Shown here one piece after another: positions 6,587-8,641 of a DNA stretch of 8,641 nucleotides (position 1 is the stretch's first letter; every line of letters begins with the position of its first letter). Under the pieces are notes generated by a model that was not told the origin of the DNA, did not search any database, and saw only the letters and a program-made list of their open reading frames with translations. The translations under genes and the position numbers were made by a program. Source of the DNA: JBBDWZ01 sp050732575 (GTDB taxonomy: Bacteria; Gemmatimonadota; Gemmatimonadetes; Longimicrobiales; RSA9); NCBI GenBank assembly GCA_050732575.1, contig JBOHRF010000221.1, forward strand, positions 1 to 8,641, written 5' to 3'.

Positions 6587-6895
6587 ATGCCCGATCGGGT
6601 GAGTGAATCCAAGCCAAACGGTTTTACCATGCAGTGCCGCCACTGTGGCAATGCCATCTACCTCCACAGCGGCACCGGTGGGCGTTGGCGCGCCTACGAG
6701 CCGTCCAACGGCAATGCCGAAATGGACGAATGGAATCGTCATCGCTGCGCGGCAGCGCTGCAGGATGCCGAGATCATGAACCTGGTGGCGCCGGCAGGCA
6801 GCAAGCCCGCTGACCTGATTCCGAGAATTACCCGTCTGATCCAGGACTTCCAGAGCTTCATCAAGCAGGCTGAAGCCCGATCACTCCAGCCTTGA
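6587..6895 (+). CDS. Small protein with a putative zinc site, 102 aa
   Basis: I do not recognise a named family. The N-terminal half has MQCRHCGNAIYLH (15-27), with C17 and C20 as a CxxC knuckle. It is followed by RWRAYEP (34-40) and EWNRHRC (48-54), where H52 and C54 could complete a zinc-ribbon-like site of four ligands. The C-terminal half (about 73-98) is a likely amphipathic helix, including LIPRITRLIQDFQSFIKQ. There is no signal peptide or membrane segment, so it is a cytoplasmic protein. The start is the ATG at 6587, with GAGGA seven bases upstream; the next ATG (codon 15) would keep the cysteines but lacks that ribosome site. It is a single gene, divergent from the lactonase and convergent with the last permease. 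The role may be a metal-bound adaptor or nucleic-acid-binding protein, but this is speculation. Confidence 0.75.
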   Translation: MPDRVSESKPNGFTMQCRHCGNAIYLHSGTGGRWRAYEPSNGNAEMDEWNRHRCAAALQDAEIMNLVAPAGSKPADLIPRITRLIQDFQSFIKQAEARSLQP

Positions 6896-6910
6896 CGCCG
6901 TGCTCCAGCG

Positions 6911-6936
6911 GCCCGCAGCGCAGGAATCCTGCGGGC
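6911..6936. terminator. Stem-loop between convergent genes, possible two-way terminator
   Basis: GCCCGCAG (6911-6918) pairs perfectly with CTGCGGGC (6929-6936) around a 10-base loop. An alternative inner hairpin is GCAGGA/TCCTGC (6920-6932). It sits 16 bases after the stop of the 102-residue gene and 44 bases beyond the stop of the opposing permease gene, just where a shared terminator is expected. Only TT follows on the plus strand, and no T-run on the minus strand, so it may act weakly or by another mechanism. Confidence 0.45.
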
Positions 6937-6979
6937 TTCAACGGCAGGATGGTGGCGGGCAGCCAGCTACTCGGTCAGA

Positions 6980-8641
<1,662 letters not shown>

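Noticed and set aside
6205..6742. Overlapping open frames on both strands across the lactonase/102-residue-gene spacer (for example 6292-6537 plus and 6290-6742 minus)
   Set aside because: Proline- and arginine-rich translations without family resemblance or ribosome sites. The minus frame also overlaps the better-supported 102-residue gene.

Overview
The window is GC-rich bacterial chromosomal DNA carrying seven protein-coding genes. Two run off the window edges. No RNA gene, insertion sequence, CRISPR array or phage gene was seen. The gene content suggests a soil or freshwater gammaproteobacterium of the Steroidobacter type, or an acidobacterium. It includes three long FtsX/MacB-type orphan permeases of the ADOP class, a short DUF6090-like membrane protein and an SMP-30/gluconolactonase. 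This taxonomic guess rests on family distribution alone and is weak.

Layout from left to right. The 3' end of an ADOP permease gene (2-547, +) is followed after 106 bases by a small one-helix membrane protein with a TTG start (654-1349, +). A convergent gene (1401-2417, -) encodes a 338-residue protein whose family I recognise as conserved but functionally unknown. A 373-base divergent spacer (2418-2790) with small dyads precedes a complete 803-residue ADOP permease (2791-5202, +). Convergent to it is an SMP-30/gluconolactonase-like protein (5266-6204, -). A second divergent spacer (6205-6586) holds a near-perfect 22-bp dyad. Then come a 102-residue protein with a CxxC...HxC metal-site pattern (6587-6895, +), a stem-loop, and the 3' part of a third ADOP permease gene reading the other way (6980-8641, -).

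How the genes work together: apart from a possible pair at 2-547 and 654-1349, every gene stands alone and neighbours alternate in strand, so no multi-gene operon is visible. The permeases have two predicted MacB-like halves (four TM helices each) but no ATP-binding subunit lies in the window. They would need an ATPase encoded elsewhere, or work in a way not yet known. The lactonase is probably cytoplasmic sugar-lactone or lactone metabolism. I see no convincing evidence for a new multi-gene system. The best leads are the uncharacterised 338-residue protein, the dyads in the two divergent spacers, and the local clustering of three orphan permeases.
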